Source of the DNA: RYN-230 sp963829725
Lineage (GTDB): Bacteria > Actinomycetota > Actinomycetes > Streptosporangiales > Streptosporangiaceae
Assembly (NCBI GenBank): GCA_963829725.1
Contig: CAWHJW010000021.1
Location: 310,001-374,000 of the forward strand
Direction of reading: 5' to 3'
DNA length: 64,000 nucleotides
Below the pieces are notes generated by a model, which was not told the DNA's origin, did not search any database, and worked only from the letters and a program-made list of their open reading frames with translations. This document shows, in pieces, positions 26,681 to 35,284 of this stretch. The number at the start of each line of letters is the position of its first letter. The first letter of the stretch is position 1. A program made the translations under genes and the position numbers.

Positions 26681-27651
26681 GTGTCCTGGCCGGTGGCCCA
26701 TGCCGTGTTCGCTGAACGCGCGGACCCGGTATTAGCGCAGGCTCCTGCCCTGGTAGCGCACCTGGGGATCGACGAGCACCGCCGCGGCCGGCCCCGCTGG
26801 CGGGCCGATGAGCAGACCGGCGAGTACCAGCTGCTCGTGGACCGCTGGCACACATGTTTCTTCGACCTGTCCGGGGATCAGGGGCTGCTGGGCCAGGTCG
26901 AGGGCCGCACCGCCGATGACGCCGCGTACTGGCTGGCCCAGGCGCCGGCGGCCTGGCGTGACCGCGTCGAGGTCGTGGCCATCGACATGTGCTCCAGCTA
27001 CGCCGCGGCCATCCGCCGGATGCTGCCGCAGGCGCAGATCGTCGTTGACCTCTTTCACGTGGCGCAGCTCGCGGTCAAGGCCACCGGGGACGTGCGCCGC
27101 CGGGCCGTGCGCGAGCACTACGGCCGGCGAGGCCGCTCCGGCGATCCGGAGCACGGGGTCAAGGGACTGCTGGTGCGCAACCTGGAGCACCTGTCACCCG
27201 CCCAGTTCGCCAAGGTGATGGACACCCTCGGCAGCAGCCGGCACGGGCAGCAGATCCTGGCCGCCTGGATCGGGAAAGAGAAGCTCCGCGACGCGCTGAA
27301 CCTGCGCGCCCGCATCACCCGCTCCACCCCCGGCGGGCGCGACGTCCGCGGCCGGCTATTCGCCTTCTATGACTGGTGCGCCCAAAACGACGACATCCCC
27401 GAGCTGGTCACCCTCGCCCGCACGATCTCCCGGTGGGAGGACGAGATCGTCGCCGCGGGGTGAGCAACGCCAGGTCCGAGGCCCTGAACCGGATCGCCAA
27501 GCTCGAAGCCCGCCAGGCCTATTCCTTCCGCAACCCGGCGAACCAGCGCCGCCGGGTCCGCACCGCCTGCACCCGCGGCCGCAGCAGGGCACCTGCCCAG
27601 GCCAAGAGCAGATCACCTCTGGTAACCGGGCGGCTACCAGATCCGGGTTAA
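26681..27651 (+). pseudogene. ISL3-family transposase remnant
   Basis: Residues SWPVAHAVFAERADPVL, LGIDEHRRGRPRW, VVAIDMCSSYAAAIRRMLPQ and VVDLFHVAQLAVKATGDVRR match the DDE domain of ISL3-family transposases. The N-terminal zinc-finger and helix-turn-helix region (about 150 residues) is missing. The frame ends at a stop at 27461, and the typical C-terminus (GVSNARSEALNRIAKL, FRNPANQRRRVRT) continues in another frame. No terminal inverted repeats or target duplication were found. It is a dead, truncated insertion sequence. Confidence 0.8.
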
Positions 27652-27760
27652 CGTCGGGGAGCCGCGATACTACGGCGGTAGCTGCCGTCCCGCCAGCATG
27701 TGATCCCGCACCTGGCCGGCTCACGCTCCAGCCACGGGCGTCTTGTGATTCACTGACGGC

Positions 27761-28336
27761 GTGGCTCGCGAGGAAGAGGTCATCGAGTTCGCGTCGGCTG
27801 CGGCCTTTGAGGAGTGGATCGCGGCGCATCATTCCACCTGTCCGGGGATCTGGCTGAAGCTCCGCAAGAAGGGCTGCGGCGTGGGCTGCCTGGACTACGC
27901 TCAGGCTCTCGACGTGGCACTGTGCTATGGCTGGATCGACGGCCAGAAGGACAAGTTCGACGACTCCTGCTGGCTCCAGCGATTCACCCCCCGCACGCCG
28001 CGCAGCAAATGGTCCAAGGTCAACCGGGAGAAGGTCAACGCTCTCATCGAGCAGGGGCGGATGCGGGCGCCGGGGATGACGGAGGTCGAGCGCGCAAAGG
28101 CGGACGGCCGCTGGGATGCCGCCTACGCTGGGTCGAAGACCGCCACTGTGCCCGAAGACCTCGCGGTGGCGCTGGCGGCCAGCCCCGCCGCAGCCGAGTT
28201 TTTCGCGACTCTCGACAGCCAGAACCGGTACTCGATCCTCTACCGGGTGCAGGACGCCAAGAAGCCGGAAACCCGGGCGCGCCGGATCCAGAAGTTCGTC
28301 GAGCTGCTGGCCCAGCATCAGAAGATCCACACCTGA
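27761..28336 (+). CDS. YdeI/OmdA-family protein
   Basis: A 191-residue protein of the bacteriocin-protection YdeI/OmpD-associated family: FASAAAFEEWIAAHHSTCPG, LDYAQALDVALCYGWIDGQK, FTPRTPRSKWSKVNREKV, and a C-terminal YRVQDAKKPETRARRIQKFV. Its biochemical activity is unknown. It starts with GTG at 27761 and stands alone between IS debris and the TetR gene, suggesting acquired accessory DNA, although its codon use looks like that of its neighbours. Confidence 0.85.
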   Translation: MAREEEVIEFASAAAFEEWIAAHHSTCPGIWLKLRKKGCGVGCLDYAQALDVALCYGWIDGQKDKFDDSCWLQRFTPRTPRSKWSKVNREKVNALIEQGRMRAPGMTEVERAKADGRWDAAYAGSKTATVPEDLAVALAASPAAAEFFATLDSQNRYSILYRVQDAKKPETRARRIQKFVELLAQHQKIHT

Positions 28337-28404
28337 CCTAGCAGCCCGCAGAGCCCGGGGAGCTTATCTGCGGGAATGCCACCGTCCGGGCAGCGGGGCG
28401 CGAT

Positions 28405-28482
28405 GCCAGACCGGGCGAAGAGCATGGCAGCGGGGGAACCGGCGCACCGCGCCCCGGCCACGATCACGTCACAGTCCGCGAA
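28405..28482 (-). pseudogene. Remnant of an FAD-dependent oxidoreductase N-terminus
   Basis: The reverse strand reads CDVIVAGARCAGSPAAMLFA, the GxGxxG-like Rossmann entry of FAD-dependent monooxygenases/geranylgeranyl-reductase relatives (compare the usual VIVVGARCAGSPTAMLLA). Only about 25 residues are recognisable; the rest of 28337-28613 has no gene. It lies downstream of the TetR gene on the same strand, perhaps once its target. Confidence 0.45.
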
Positions 28483-28613
28483 GAACCACTTCCCAGGCGC
28501 TCGCGCGCCACAGGGCACGCAGGCCCGGGCGCCTCGACGGCAACGGCCGACTGCCGCTTCCAGCCGCAGTCTCGAGCGCCGCGACCGCCGCGGCGAGGGC
28601 CGCGAGCGGCCTG

Positions 28614-29210
28614 TCAGCGGCGTCCGCTGGGTGACCGGCCGGGCGGGTGCCTGGCCGGGGGATGCCCGAGCAGTGGCATGATCAGGTCGTCCACGATCGC
28701 CACGAGGAACTCGTCTGGTATCGGCGCAGAGTCGCCCAGGAAACGCTGGATCAGCATGGCGGGGCCAAGATCAGCCACCAGCGGGCTGACCGCGCCCGGT
28801 GGTATCTCGCCCCGTTCGGCTCCGCGCGCCAGTATCAGCCCGAAGACGTTGAGCCGCGGCGCAAAGACACGCTCATTCACGAGCCGGATCATCGGCCGGT
28901 CCCGCTCGATTTCGGCGAGCAGGCTCTGCACCGCGCGTCCGACCTGAGAGTTGAGCACTACCGCCTTCTGGCGCATGTGCTCGATCAGGTCCTCGCGGAT
29001 GTTGCCCCGGTCGGGGGCATCTTCCGGCGCGGGAAGCGCGTGGTCGAGGGCGTCCGCGACCAGTTCGGCCTTACTGGGCCAGCGGCGGTAGAGGGCCGCC
29101 TTGCCGGTGCTGGCGGCGGCGGCCACGCCATCCATGGTCAGGCCCGCATATCCGACGGCGGCTAGCTGATCAATGACGGCATCGAAAAACGACCGATGAC
29201 ACCAGGCCAC
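28614..29210 (-). CDS. TetR-family transcriptional regulator, N-terminus possibly shortened
   Basis: A 198-residue regulator. The DNA-binding domain is LAAVGYAGLTMDGVAAAAS then TGKAALYRRWPSKAELV; the C-terminal ligand domain resembles the TetR_C_11 type (MIRLVNERVFAPRLNVFG). Most relatives have 10-20 more residues with Arg/Gly before the first helix; here only about eight precede it, starting at GTG 29210, and upstream codons are not TetR-like. The target is unknown; a degraded FAD-oxidoreductase fragment lies just downstream. Confidence 0.8.
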   Translation of the reverse strand: MAWCHRSFFDAVIDQLAAVGYAGLTMDGVAAAASTGKAALYRRWPSKAELVADALDHALPAPEDAPDRGNIREDLIEHMRQKAVVLNSQVGRAVQSLLAEIERDRPMIRLVNERVFAPRLNVFGLILARGAERGEIPPGAVSPLVADLGPAMLIQRFLGDSAPIPDEFLVAIVDDLIMPLLGHPPARHPPGRSPSGRR

Positions 29211-29436
29211 CCTTCCCAGGCAACACGTCCTCCTAATCTCTCTCGAAGAGGTACAGGAATCCGGCCAGTGCCCATGGCTCTCTGCTGATCACGTGTCCTC
29301 CGGAAGATCCATGATCTTAGGAGCTGCGGGCGTCTTGATCACCGCTCCGCGCCGGTGCAAGTCCCCGGCGTCATCGCTGGCGCGCCGACGCCCTCCAGCA
29401 GTCACGCGCTGTCAACGGATCGCAACACGATCCCGG
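29211..29436. other. Non-coding gap between TetR gene and IS5 remnant
   Basis: No open frame with family resemblance is seen. The stretch is less G/C-rich than the surroundings. It may hold the TetR promoter and the end of the IS element; no clear inverted repeat was found. Confidence 0.5.
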
Positions 29437-30200
29437 TTACAGTAACTTCGAAGAGCCGCTTATAGGCGGCCTAGTCGAAGGCGGGGGCCGGGAGTCGAAG
29501 GCGGGGGGGCGCCGGCCCGGGGCCGCGCCGGGGCGGCCGGCTGCGGATCTGGTCCGCGGGCTCGGGGATGGTCGCCTTGACCCCGCGGTGGCGCAGGCGA
29601 GAGCGGATCGCGCCGTTGGAGTAGGCCTTATCACCCAGCACCCGATCGCCAGCTGGTCCATCAACGGGACGAAGGCCGGGGAATCGTGGCGCTGGTCACC
29701 CGGGCCAGCGGCGGCACCAGGCGTCAGCCAGCAGGTGAACCTGGCTGGCCAGCCCGCCCCGGGGACCGGACTAGCGTCTCCCGGCTTGTAATTCGGCTCA
29801 GTCCCTGAAGCGGGCCGGGGCGCTCAGCACCGCCGCCGCCAGCCGCGCCGGATCAACCTCGGCCGACGGCTTGTGCCGGGCCCCCGGCCGCGTGCTGGTG
29901 CGCCCGGACCACCGTCGCTTCCACCGCCACCGTCCACGCCCTGCCCTCAGCCTCATCACACCCAGCGCGGAGCCGGTCCAGGACCTCTCCCTTGTCCCGT
30001 CCGCGCACCAGCGGTGGTGCCGGTCATAAACGGTCTTCCAGTTCCCGGACCGCTCCGGCAGGTCCCACCACGGGCACCCGCCCGCGTCCGGAAGAAATCC
30101 CGTCGAGCACCAGCCGGTGATCATTCCACCGGTGCCCCTGCCGGAGATGAGCAGGCAGCAACGCCTCCGGCCGCGCCCACTCGGCATCACTCTGGTCATG
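29437..30200 (-). pseudogene. IS5-family transposase remnant, multiply frame-shifted
   Basis: On the reverse strand the N-terminal part gives SDAEWARPEALLPAHLRQGH and, in another frame, WWDLPERSGNWKTVYDRHHR, both typical of IS5-family transposases. Further on, VHLLADAWCRRWPG and then DKAYSNGAIRSRLRHRGVKA with TIPEPADQIRS give the catalytic-core end. At least three frame changes are needed to read it through, so the element is dead. Ends were not defined. It and the ISL3 remnant lie between the two parS sites. Confidence 0.75.
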
Positions 30201-30453
30201 CCGCTTCAGGCGATCCTCATCCACGGCCCGTGCGCGCCTCGGGCAGCATGCACCCCCAGCCGCTCATCCTTGGCCGCTCATCGCCGACGGGCGTCCCCGC
30301 CCGCGCGCCCTGCTTCGCATGCGCGGCGGCATGTCCGTCTGCGCCTTCTCTTTCTCTTTCCTGCCCCTGCCTCCTGGCCAATGCGCCCGGAATACCGGAC
30401 CGCTCGCCCTCGCGCATCGCCAGCCCTGAACGGTGTGCGGGCCCAGGCGGGCC

Positions 30454-30467
30454 GTTTCACGTGAAAC
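30454..30467. other. parS centromere site 2
   Basis: A second perfect GTTTCACGTGAAAC, about 90 bases beyond the parB stop codon. It should be a high-affinity ParB site and seeds the origin-proximal partition complex together with site 1, 3.9 kb away. The surrounding 30201-30556 contains no credible gene. Confidence 0.93.
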
Positions 30468-30556
30468 TTCGGCCAGCCATTTACTGGGCGGGCCGGGCCG
30501 GCGGCTAGCGGGACGAGACTCGGCCAGCCGTCCGGGAGGTAACCGGCGGGCGGGAG

Positions 30557-31531
30557 TTACGCGCTGAGTGTCGCGGCCCATTCGGGTGACATGGTGGCGA
30601 CGATCCGCTCCAGGTCCTCGATCGAGCCGAACTCCACGACGATCTTTCCCTTGCGCTGGCCCAGCTCCACCTTGACCCTGGTGTCGAACGCATCCGCCAG
30701 CCGGTCCGCCAGCCGGTCCAGCGCGGGCGCGGACGCCTGCCGGGTCACCGGACGGCGGGTCTTGACCGGCCGGACATCGCCCATCGTGACGATCTCCTCG
30801 ACCGCCCGAACCGAGAGGCCTTCCGCCACGATGCGGTGGGCCAGGTGATCCTGCGCGTCCGCATCGTCGAGGGCCAGCAGGGCACGGGCATGGCCGGCGG
30901 ACAGCACGCCCGCTGCCACCCGGCGCTGAACCGGGCCGGGCAGGTTGAGCAGCCGCAGGGTGTTGGAGATGTGCGGCCGGGAGCGGCCGACCTTCCGGGC
31001 CAGCTCGTCATGAGTGGCGCCAAAGTCATCCAGCAGTTGCTGGTAGGCCGCAGCCTCCTCCAGCGGGTTGAGTTGCTCGCGGTGCAGGTTCTCCATGAGA
31101 GCGTCACGCAGCAGGTCATCATCCGCGGTGGCGCGCACGATGGCCGGAATCTCGGTCAGGCCCGCGCGCTGCGAGGCGCGCCACCGCCGCTCACCCATGA
31201 CCAGCTCGAACCGGCCCGGCTCCACCTCGCGAACCACCACCGGCTGCAGCAGCCCGACCTCGCGGATCGACTCGACCAGCTCATCGAGGGCTTCCTCATC
31301 AAACACCTTGCGGGGCTGGCGCGGGTTGGGGACGACCGCCCCGATCGGCACCTCCTGGAAGTACGCTCCGGCGACGGCGCCAGCGGGCGGCCCCGGATGA
31401 CCGGCATCCGCGTTCGCCGCGACGGCGCCGGGTCCGGGCGCGCCAGCGGACGGCCCCGTACCCCCCGGGACCGGCCCGGTGGGGATGAGGGCGCCCAGGC
31501 CCTTGCCGAGCCCGCGCTTCTGCTGAGCCAT
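30557..31531 (-). CDS. parB: Chromosome partitioning protein ParB (CTPase clamp)
   Basis: A 324-residue ParB. It begins MAQQKRGLGKGLGALIPTG, the standard start containing the ParA-stimulating region. The CTP-binding parts are GERRWRAS (113-120) and ENLHREQLNPLEEA (147-160). The helix-turn-helix THDELARKVGRSRPHISNTL (173-192) reads parS. The C-terminal dimer domain ends DLERIVATMSPEWAATL. The ATG at 31531 has AAGGAGAG just upstream. It is separated from parA by an additional gene, unlike the usual direct parA-parB pair. Confidence 0.96.
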   Translation of the reverse strand: MAQQKRGLGKGLGALIPTGPVPGGTGPSAGAPGPGAVAANADAGHPGPPAGAVAGAYFQEVPIGAVVPNPRQPRKVFDEEALDELVESIREVGLLQPVVVREVEPGRFELVMGERRWRASQRAGLTEIPAIVRATADDDLLRDALMENLHREQLNPLEEAAAYQQLLDDFGATHDELARKVGRSRPHISNTLRLLNLPGPVQRRVAAGVLSAGHARALLALDDADAQDHLAHRIVAEGLSVRAVEEIVTMGDVRPVKTRRPVTRQASAPALDRLADRLADAFDTRVKVELGQRKGKIVVEFGSIEDLERIVATMSPEWAATLSA

Positions 31532-31757
31532 CGTCTCTCCTTGCCGCTTGCTTCCTGCCACCGCCTGCTGCCGGCTCCGGCCCGCCCTCCACCCTGACCC
31601 GGCGGGATGAGCGGGAACCGTCCCCGACAAGAGCATGCCATCCCACGGGCATGCGCGCGCCCAGCGTCGCCGGCCCGGTTCCACATCGGAGCCACCAGCG
31701 CGGGGCGGTATACGCGCCGGGCCGTGGCGGACCCAGCACCCTGATGCCTGTGGAGTG

Positions 31758-32219
31758 CTAGGGCCTGCGCCGGCGGCGGAAGCGCTGCCAGGCCGCCTCG
31801 TGCTGGGACAGGTCTGGATGCTCGAGTTCCCGTCCGGCGTCATCGAGCGCGGTCACCGAGCCCAGCACGGCCGTCTGGGGCAGCAGCGCGACGAAGAACA
31901 CCACGCCCAGATCCCGCCGTTCGGCGACCGGGCGCAGGAGGGCGGGCTCCTCGCCCGAGAGGTTCACCCGCACGGTGGCAACGGCCGGGTTGGCCCGGAC
32001 CAGGACCCGGCGCAGCCCGTGCTCGCTGCCACCGGTGTAGATGTTCATCAGGCTGCCTTCCTGCAGCGGCGGGCCGCCCATGCCACCCGAGTCACGGCTG
32101 CCATCCGGGTGGACCGTCTCCAGGAAGGAGTAGAAATCCCGGCGGGCGCCGCCGGCCTGCAGCGACCACCGCTCACCCGTCGCCAGCTCGCCCTCGGCCA
32201 GTACCTGCAGTTCAGTCAT
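31758..32219 (-). CDS. Hypothetical protein encoded between parA and parB
   Basis: A 153-residue protein of no family I recognise. It begins MTELQVLAEGELATGERW, has a Gly-rich middle (DSGGMGGPPLQEGSLMN), beta-strand-like segments (GLRRVLVRANPAVATVRVNL, DLGVVFFVALLPQTAVLGSV) and a basic end (RFRRRRRP). No membrane helix or signal peptide is evident. GGAGGAG lies about nine bases before the ATG at 32219. It is co-directional with parA (112-base gap) and parB (226-base gap), so co-transcription is plausible. Confidence 0.7.
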   Translation of the reverse strand: MTELQVLAEGELATGERWSLQAGGARRDFYSFLETVHPDGSRDSGGMGGPPLQEGSLMNIYTGGSEHGLRRVLVRANPAVATVRVNLSGEEPALLRPVAERRDLGVVFFVALLPQTAVLGSVTALDDAGRELEHPDLSQHEAAWQRFRRRRRP

Positions 32220-32331
32220 GTCCAGCACTCCTCCGGCCAGCCGCCTGCCGCCGGGGCCAGCCAGGGGGCACCGGCCTGCGGCGGAGCCAGGCCCGGGCTT
32301 TCCCGGCCGCGATGGTGTGCGGTAGCCCGGC

Positions 32332-33282
32332 TTACCGCGGCGCCGAGCGGTGGGCCAGTTCCCGGGCAGCCTCAAGATACGCGACTGCCCCCGTCGAGCC
32401 CGGGTCGTAGGTCATCACGGACTGGCCGTAGCTGGGCGCCTCGGAGACCCGGACGCTCCGCGGGATGATCGATTCGAGGACCACCTCACCGAAGTGGCTG
32501 CGGACCTCGTCGGCCACCTGGGAGGCGAGCCGGGTTCGGCCGTCAAACATGGTCAGCAGGATGGTGGACACGCCCAGGTCCGGGTTGAGGTGGTTCTTCA
32601 CCAGGTCCACCGTGCGCAGCAGCTGCTCGAGGCCCTCCAGGGCGTAGTACTCGCACTGGATCGGGATCAGCACCTCCGCCGCCGCTACCAGTGCGTTGAC
32701 CGTCAGCAGGCCAAGTGACGGCGGGCAGTCGATCAGGATGTAGTCAAGCTGTGACTCATCGTAAGAATGGAGTGCACGGGCCAACCGGCCCTCGCGGGCG
32801 ACCATCGGCACCAGTTCGATCTCCGCGCCCGCTAGGTCGATGGTGGCCGGCGCGCAGTACAACAGCGGTATGTCATCAACAGCCCGGATGATCCCGACCA
32901 GCGGCTGATCCTCCACCAGCACGTGGTAGATGGAAGTGGTACCCACCTGGTGGTCCACGTCCAGGGCCGTGGAGGCGTTGCCCTGCGGGTCGAGGTCGAT
33001 GACGAGCACTCTCGACCCGTGCTGGGCGAGCGCTGCGGCCAGGTTCACGGCGGTGGTCGTCTTGCCCACGCCGCCCTTCTGGTTGGCGATCGTGATGATC
33101 CGGCACGAACCGGGCCGGGGCCAGGCCCGCTCGGGCCGGCCGCGGCTGGAGGTGCCTGGCCCCTGCGGAGAGGCCGCGGCGCCGGGTGCCTCCGCCGCCG
33201 GGCGCCGCGCCGCCGGGACCACCATCTCGCGCTGGCCGTCGCCGGGCACGGTCACGCCGCCGGCCGGGTATTCCGCGCTCAT
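32332..33282 (-). CDS. parA: Chromosome partitioning ATPase ParA
   Basis: A 316-residue MinD/ParA ATPase. The deviant Walker A KGGVGKTT is at residues 69-76, followed by VLVIDLDPQGNASTAL and YILIDCPPSLGLLTVNAL. The C-terminus has MFDGRTRLASQVADEVRSHF and PRSVRVSEAPSYGQSV. A disordered 55-residue N-terminus precedes the domain. ATG 33282 has AGGAG five bases upstream and is preferred over further in-frame codons up to 33693. It drives origin segregation with ParB and parS. Confidence 0.95.
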   Translation of the reverse strand: MSAEYPAGGVTVPGDGQREMVVPAARRPAAEAPGAAASPQGPGTSSRGRPERAWPRPGSCRIITIANQKGGVGKTTTAVNLAAALAQHGSRVLVIDLDPQGNASTALDVDHQVGTTSIYHVLVEDQPLVGIIRAVDDIPLLYCAPATIDLAGAEIELVPMVAREGRLARALHSYDESQLDYILIDCPPSLGLLTVNALVAAAEVLIPIQCEYYALEGLEQLLRTVDLVKNHLNPDLGVSTILLTMFDGRTRLASQVADEVRSHFGEVVLESIIPRSVRVSEAPSYGQSVMTYDPGSTGAVAYLEAARELAHRSAPR

Positions 33283-33737
33283 CACCGCTCCTGCCTGCCC
33301 TTCCAGGCGCTGGGCCGCCGGGCGCATGCCGGCCTGGGGGTGCCCATCCTGCGCGTGCTCCCTGGAGTCTGCACCAGCCACCTCACCTGACCGAGCTGCC
33401 GATCTCCGGCGCCATCTCATGTCCCCCCCGATCCCGATGTCCCCCTCAAAGCCGCGGGGATGCACGCCATCCTGTGACAGTGACGCCCGTTCCGGTGCGG
33501 CCGCGATCCCGGAATCGGGCCCGGCGGGCACCACCCGGCCCAGCAGGCCACCCGGTATGGCCGAACCGCCAGCGCCGACGGCGGGCCAGCCGAGGCCCAG
33601 CGCGGGCCGTTCGGCAAGCACTGGCCAGGACCCAGCACGGGCAGCGGGCGCCCGGGGCTCCTCAGGCCATCCCAGGCCGGCTGCGGAAGCCACCCCGCGC
33701 TCCTCTCCCAGCCGGACGCCCCGCGTTCGGCGAGCCG
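33283..33737. other. 455-base gap between rsmG and parA
   Basis: No separate gene is visible. The parA frame stays open to 33693 on the minus strand, but the encoded residues are low-complexity and have no strong start, so it is more likely leader and promoter sequence. Confidence 0.5.
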
Positions 33738-34430
33738 CTAGCGGCCAGCGATCAGCCGCACGACTGTCGCGGCGCGATCGACCTTACCGCCCCCGGCGGT
33801 CAGCACGGACACCTCTTGGATACCCAGCCGGCGCAGTACCGGCCGCGCCGCGGTGACCTCGTCCGCCGCGCCGGCTCCCTTGATGGCGAGGATCAGGCCG
33901 CCCGGCCGGACGAGCCCGGCGGCCAGCCCGGCGAGCCGGTCCAGGGGGGCCACCGCCCGGGCGGTCACCACGTCGGCGGCGAGTTTGCCCGCCAGTTCCT
34001 CGGCACTGCCCTGGCACACCCGGGCGTTGGGCAGATCCAGTTCCGCGAGGCATTCGCCCAGGAAAAGAGCCCGTCGCTCCATCCGCTCCAACAGGATCAC
34101 CTCAACGTCCGGGAGCAACAGGGCGAGCACGATACCGGGCAGCCCCGCACCGGAGCCCAGATCCACCAGTGCCGACGGCCTGGGCACCAGGTCGGTTATG
34201 GCGGCGCAGTTCAGCAGGTGGCGCGTCCACAGCCGGGGCACTTCGCGGGGGCCGATCAGCCCTCGCTCCACGCCGGCCCCAGCCAGCATCCGCGCATAGT
34301 GTTCCGCGGCGGGCAGCGCCGCCCCGAACACCGCCACCGCCTCCGGCGGGGCCGGGCGAGGTTCCGGGGGGTCGCCGCCCCGGGCAGACACAGCGCGGCT
34401 GCCGGGACGCGCCCCTGAGGTCGGCGGCAC
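33738..34430 (-). CDS. rsmG: 16S rRNA m7G527 methyltransferase RsmG (GidB)
   Basis: A 230-residue SAM-dependent methyltransferase modifying G527 of 16S rRNA; loss gives low-level streptomycin resistance in many bacteria. The SAM motif is DLGSGAGLPG (90-99), preceded by RLWTRHLLNCAAI and followed by LLERMERRALFL and TARAVAPLDRLA. The N-terminal 30 residues are Pro-rich and include a copy of the dispersed G/C repeat (34361-34386). It starts with GTG 34430, seven bases after the jag stop. Confidence 0.93.
   Translation of the reverse strand: MPPTSGARPGSRAVSARGGDPPEPRPAPPEAVAVFGAALPAAEHYARMLAGAGVERGLIGPREVPRLWTRHLLNCAAITDLVPRPSALVDLGSGAGLPGIVLALLLPDVEVILLERMERRALFLGECLAELDLPNARVCQGSAEELAGKLAADVVTARAVAPLDRLAGLAAGLVRPGGLILAIKGAGAADEVTAARPVLRRLGIQEVSVLTAGGGKVDRAATVVRLIAGR
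34361..34386 (+). repeat. Dispersed G/C hairpin repeat, copy 5
   Basis: GTTCCGGGGGGTCGCCGCC followed by CCGGGCA on the plus strand resembles the other copies. It lies in frame within the first 25 codons of rsmG (minus strand), encoding part of ARGGDPPEPRP. Confidence 0.5.
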
Positions 34431-34437
34431 GCCCGGC

Positions 34438-35213
34438 TCAGCCAGCCGGGAAGACGACCACCCGGCGGTTCGGCTCCTCGCCCTCGGACTCGCTGCGCAG
34501 GCCGGCCGCGGCCACCGCGTCGTGCACGATCTTGCGCTCGAACGGGGTCATGGCATCGAGCCGCCTGGGCACGCCGCTGTCCTTGACCTCGTCGGCCGCG
34601 TCACGGCCCAGATCGGTCAGCTCCATCCGGCGCTTGGCCCGGTAACCGCCGACATCGAGCATGATCCGGGTCCGGGCGCCGGTCTGCCGGTGCACCGCCA
34701 GCCGGGTCAGTTCCTGCAGCGCTTCCAGCACCTCGCCACGCGGGCCGATGAGCTCCTGCAGCGTCGCGCCGACCACGGATACCAGGGCCCGGTCTCCCTC
34801 GACATCCATGTCGATGTCACCGTCGAGGTCCGCCACATCCAGCAGCCCTTCGACATAGTCCGCGGCGACCTCGCTCTCCTGCTCGAGATCGGCCATGCTC
34901 AGCTCCGGGGCCACGGCTCCGTCGTCCTCCGCCGTGGCCTCGCCGGAGGCCTCCGCCAGCTCGTCTGCGTCCTCGTCGCCCAGTCGTCGTCGTCCAGGTC
35001 GTCCTCGCCGGAGTCGTCCTCGCCCAGATCATCCTCGTCCAGGTCCTCGGCGACGGAGTCCGCGGCCGTGATGTCTTCCCCGGCAGGGCCCTCGGCCGCC
35101 AGCGGGCCTGCCGCCGCGGCCGGCGCGCTGCCTGCCTCGCCGCCCTCCGCTCCCCGCGCCTGGCCTGCGGCTTCACCGCTGGTGACGGTGCCCGCGTTGT
35201 CCGCTTGGCTCAC
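34438..35213 (-). pseudogene. jag: Jag/KhpB RNA-binding protein, frame-shifted in its acidic N-terminal part
   Basis: The C-terminal 150 residues have a KH domain (LIGPRGEVLEALQELTRLAV) and an R3H domain (MTPFERKIVHDAVAAAGL), typical of Jag/KhpB, an RNA-binding partner linked to YidC and cell elongation. The N-terminal part is a Glu/Asp-rich tail starting MSQADNAGTVTSGEAAG in another frame. The frames meet near 34983; one added base gives DDDDLGDEDADELAEASG with no break. A single missed base in sequencing is likely. The gene follows yidC, as usual. Confidence 0.82.
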
Positions 35214-35284
35214 GACCGGGTCCCTCCTCGATCCGAGGCACGTGCATCCGGCACCCTACGGGCCTGGCGATGCCACCTCTGCGT

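Noticed and set aside
33283..33693. Long N-terminal extension of ParA
   Set aside because: Low-complexity composition, no ribosome site, and an AGGAG precedes the ATG at 33282.
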